A stretch of 64,000 nt of DNA. It comes from Microbacterium invictum (GTDB lineage: Bacteria; Actinomycetota; Actinomycetes; Actinomycetales; Microbacteriaceae). Below are positions 62,780 to 64,000 of this stretch, one piece after another (the stretch's first letter is position 1; each line of letters opens with the position of its first letter). The notes beneath the pieces were generated by a model. The model was not told the DNA's origin and did not search any database. It was given only the letters and a program-made list of their open reading frames with translations. The DNA is taken from the NCBI RefSeq assembly GCF_034421375.1, contig NZ_CP139779.1, positions 2,170,001 through 2,234,000 on the forward strand, read 5' to 3'. A program made the position numbers and the translations under genes.

Positions 62780-63883
62780 GTGTCATCTTCCGCGGGCGCC
62801 GTAGAGGCTGTTTCTCAGCGACTGAACAACTTCCTTGCACGTCAGCGTGCCCAGGCGAAGGAGCTCGGCGACGAGGCGGCGATCATCATCGACGCCGCGG
62901 ACGATGCGCTGACCGGCGGCAAGCGCTTGCGGGGCCGTTTCCTCATCGCGGGATGGCGCGCGGTCAACGAGGCGCAGTCACGTGCGAGCGAGCCGCCCTC
63001 GCCGGTGATCGGAGCGGCGGCGGCGCTCGAGGTCTTCCACGCCGCGGCTCTCGTCCACGACGACGTCATCGACAACTCCGACACCCGCCGCGGCCGCCCC
63101 TCCGCCCATCGCGCGCTCGAGACGAGGCATCGCTCTCTGGGATGGCGCGGCGACGCCGCCGCCTTCGGCCGGTCGGGCGCCATCCTGCTCGGCGATCTGC
63201 TGGTCGCCTGGAGCGACGACCTCTTCGAGGAATCCCTCGCCGAGTTGGACCGCGCGGAGGATGCCGCGGCCGCGACCGCGCGCGAGGAGTACGCGCGCAT
63301 GCGTCGCGAGGTCACGGTCGGCCAGTTCCTCGACATCGCCGAGGAGTCTGCCTTCCGGGTCGCGCCGGACGAGGAGCACGCCGATCGGGCGCTGCGGGTG
63401 GCGTCGTTCAAATCCGCGCGCTACAGCATCCAGCAGCCCCTCGTCATCGGCGCCGCCCTCGCCGGTGGTGCCGATGATCAGCGCGCCGCCCTCGCCGCGT
63501 TCGGCCACCCCCTGGGCATGGCCTTCCAGCTCCGCGACGACGTGCTCGGGGTCTTCGGGGATTCCGCCGAGACCGGCAAGCCCGCCGGTGACGACCTGCG
63601 CGAGGGCAAACGGACCGTCCTGATCGCCTACGCCCGCGAGGCCATCGGTGCGTCGGCGCGGCGGATCGTCGACGAGCTGATCGGCGACCCCGACCTGGAC
63701 GACGAGCAGATCGGCTCGCTCCAGCGCACGATCATCGACAGCGGAGCGCTGGCTCGCGTCGAAACGCTGATCGAGGAGTACTCGCGGGAAGCCGCCCGCG
63801 CACTGTCGGGGGCCGATCTCGGGCACGGCGCCGTCAACGACCTGCGCGAACTGGCCCGGGCGGCGACCGTTCGCGTCGCCTGA
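62780..63883 (+). CDS. idsA: Polyprenyl diphosphate synthase (IdsA-type)
   Basis: 367 aa. It elongates allylic diphosphates with isopentenyl diphosphate. First Asp-rich motif VHDDVIDNSDTRRG (~ residues 93-106), second LRDDVLGVFGD (~ 250-260), and TGGKRLRGRF near the N-terminus for substrate binding. The second motif reads DDVLG, common in this actinobacterial group. Chain length is uncertain (geranylgeranyl or farnesyl type). The GTG start follows a TAGGCT box by 6 nt, so the transcript is likely leaderless. Confidence 0.95.
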   Translation: MSSSAGAVEAVSQRLNNFLARQRAQAKELGDEAAIIIDAADDALTGGKRLRGRFLIAGWRAVNEAQSRASEPPSPVIGAAAALEVFHAAALVHDDVIDNSDTRRGRPSAHRALETRHRSLGWRGDAAAFGRSGAILLGDLLVAWSDDLFEESLAELDRAEDAAAATAREEYARMRREVTVGQFLDIAEESAFRVAPDEEHADRALRVASFKSARYSIQQPLVIGAALAGGADDQRAALAAFGHPLGMAFQLRDDVLGVFGDSAETGKPAGDDLREGKRTVLIAYAREAIGASARRIVDELIGDPDLDDEQIGSLQRTIIDSGALARVETLIEEYSREAARALSGADLGHGAVNDLRELARAATVRVA

Positions 63884-63895
63884 TCGAGCGCACAC

Positions 63896-64000
63896 TCAGG
63901 CGAGGGTCTGCGCGACCCGCCGCACCTCGCTCTTCCGGCCGGCGCGAAGCGCCTCGATGGGTGCGACGCCGATGGACTCCTCGGGGCTCAGCAACCAGTC
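63896..64000 (-). CDS. Rv2175c-like DNA-binding protein, C-terminal end (truncated by window)
   Basis: The minus-strand frame ends at 63896 and is open to the window edge, giving 34 residues: DWLLSPEESIGVAPIEALRAG, then RKSEVRRVAQTLA. This matches the C-terminal end of Rv2175c-family DNA-binding proteins as I know them, and in M. tuberculosis Rv2175c neighbours idsA2 and the kinase PknL. The N-terminal helix-turn-helix lies outside the window, so the assignment rests on the C-terminus and position. Confidence 0.65.
   Translation of the reverse strand, partial: DWLLSPEESIGVAPIEALRAGRKSEVRRVAQTLA

Overview
The window is a dense, roughly 70% GC chromosomal segment. Gene content and order point to an actinobacterium of the family Microbacteriaceae, most probably Microbacterium. 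The evidence is the actinobacterial qcrCAB/ctaCDEF respiratory set, the dcw cluster running into sepF-yggT-wag31 (divIVA), a four-domain ribosomal protein S1, DUF3043 and DUF3040 proteins, and an idsA gene next to an Rv2175c-like gene. It is mostly housekeeping sequence. I saw no prophage, insertion sequence, CRISPR array, rRNA or tRNA.

Layout. 1-6 kb: the end of a response regulator, converging with a minus-strand operon (MFS exporter, histidine kinase, membrane protein with a degenerate GGDEF domain), then a second MFS gene. 6-12 kb: rpsA with a strong terminator, a lipoprotein, a MarR regulator, an NAD(P)-binding reductase-like protein, an FUSC-type membrane protein, and an NSS amino-acid transporter with its MetS-like small subunit. 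12.3-16.6 kb: a tightly coupled four-gene operon (sialyltransferase-like protein, CMP-nonulosonate synthetase fused to a KdsC-like phosphatase, nonulosonate synthase, DUF6716-like putative glycosyltransferase). It looks like a compact pathway for making and attaching a sialic-acid-like sugar, possibly Kdn, and is the most interesting accessory locus here. 16.7-20 kb: two secreted proteins of unknown function with locally low GC, a stand-alone 5'-3' exonuclease, a GIY-YIG-like protein and a lipoprotein.

20-32.5 kb: a CynX-like MFS transporter, a PHP-domain protein and trpD overlap as a coupled set. The respiratory chain follows: ctaE-qcrC-qcrA-qcrB on the plus strand and ctaC-ctaD-ctaF on the minus strand, separated by a rhodanese and a PP2C phosphatase. 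Together these encode the bc1-aa3 branch. 32.5-43 kb: an A-type Fe-S carrier, an M20 dipeptidase, a DUF3043 protein, pyrD, nrdR, hisD, a large membrane protein, dnaE and a NUDIX hydrolase. 43-62 kb, minus strand: GNAT, rluD-like, lspA, wag31, yggT, sepF, PLP-binding protein, ftsZ, ftsQ, murC, murG, ftsW, murD, mraY, murF, ftsI, ftsL, rsmH and mraZ, the division and cell-wall cluster. murE is missing from its usual place between ftsI and murF. A 73-bp tandem repeat array and a nested dyad occupy the ftsQ-ftsZ gap. 62-64 kb: a DUF3040 protein with a perfect terminator, an IdsA-type polyprenyl synthase, and the 3' end of an Rv2175c-like gene.

Many promoters show a TANNNT -10 box only 6-7 nt before the start codon, which suggests widespread leaderless transcription. 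Start codons were often moved inward from the longest reading frame, using ribosome-binding sites, 4-bp ATGA overlaps or these -10 boxes.
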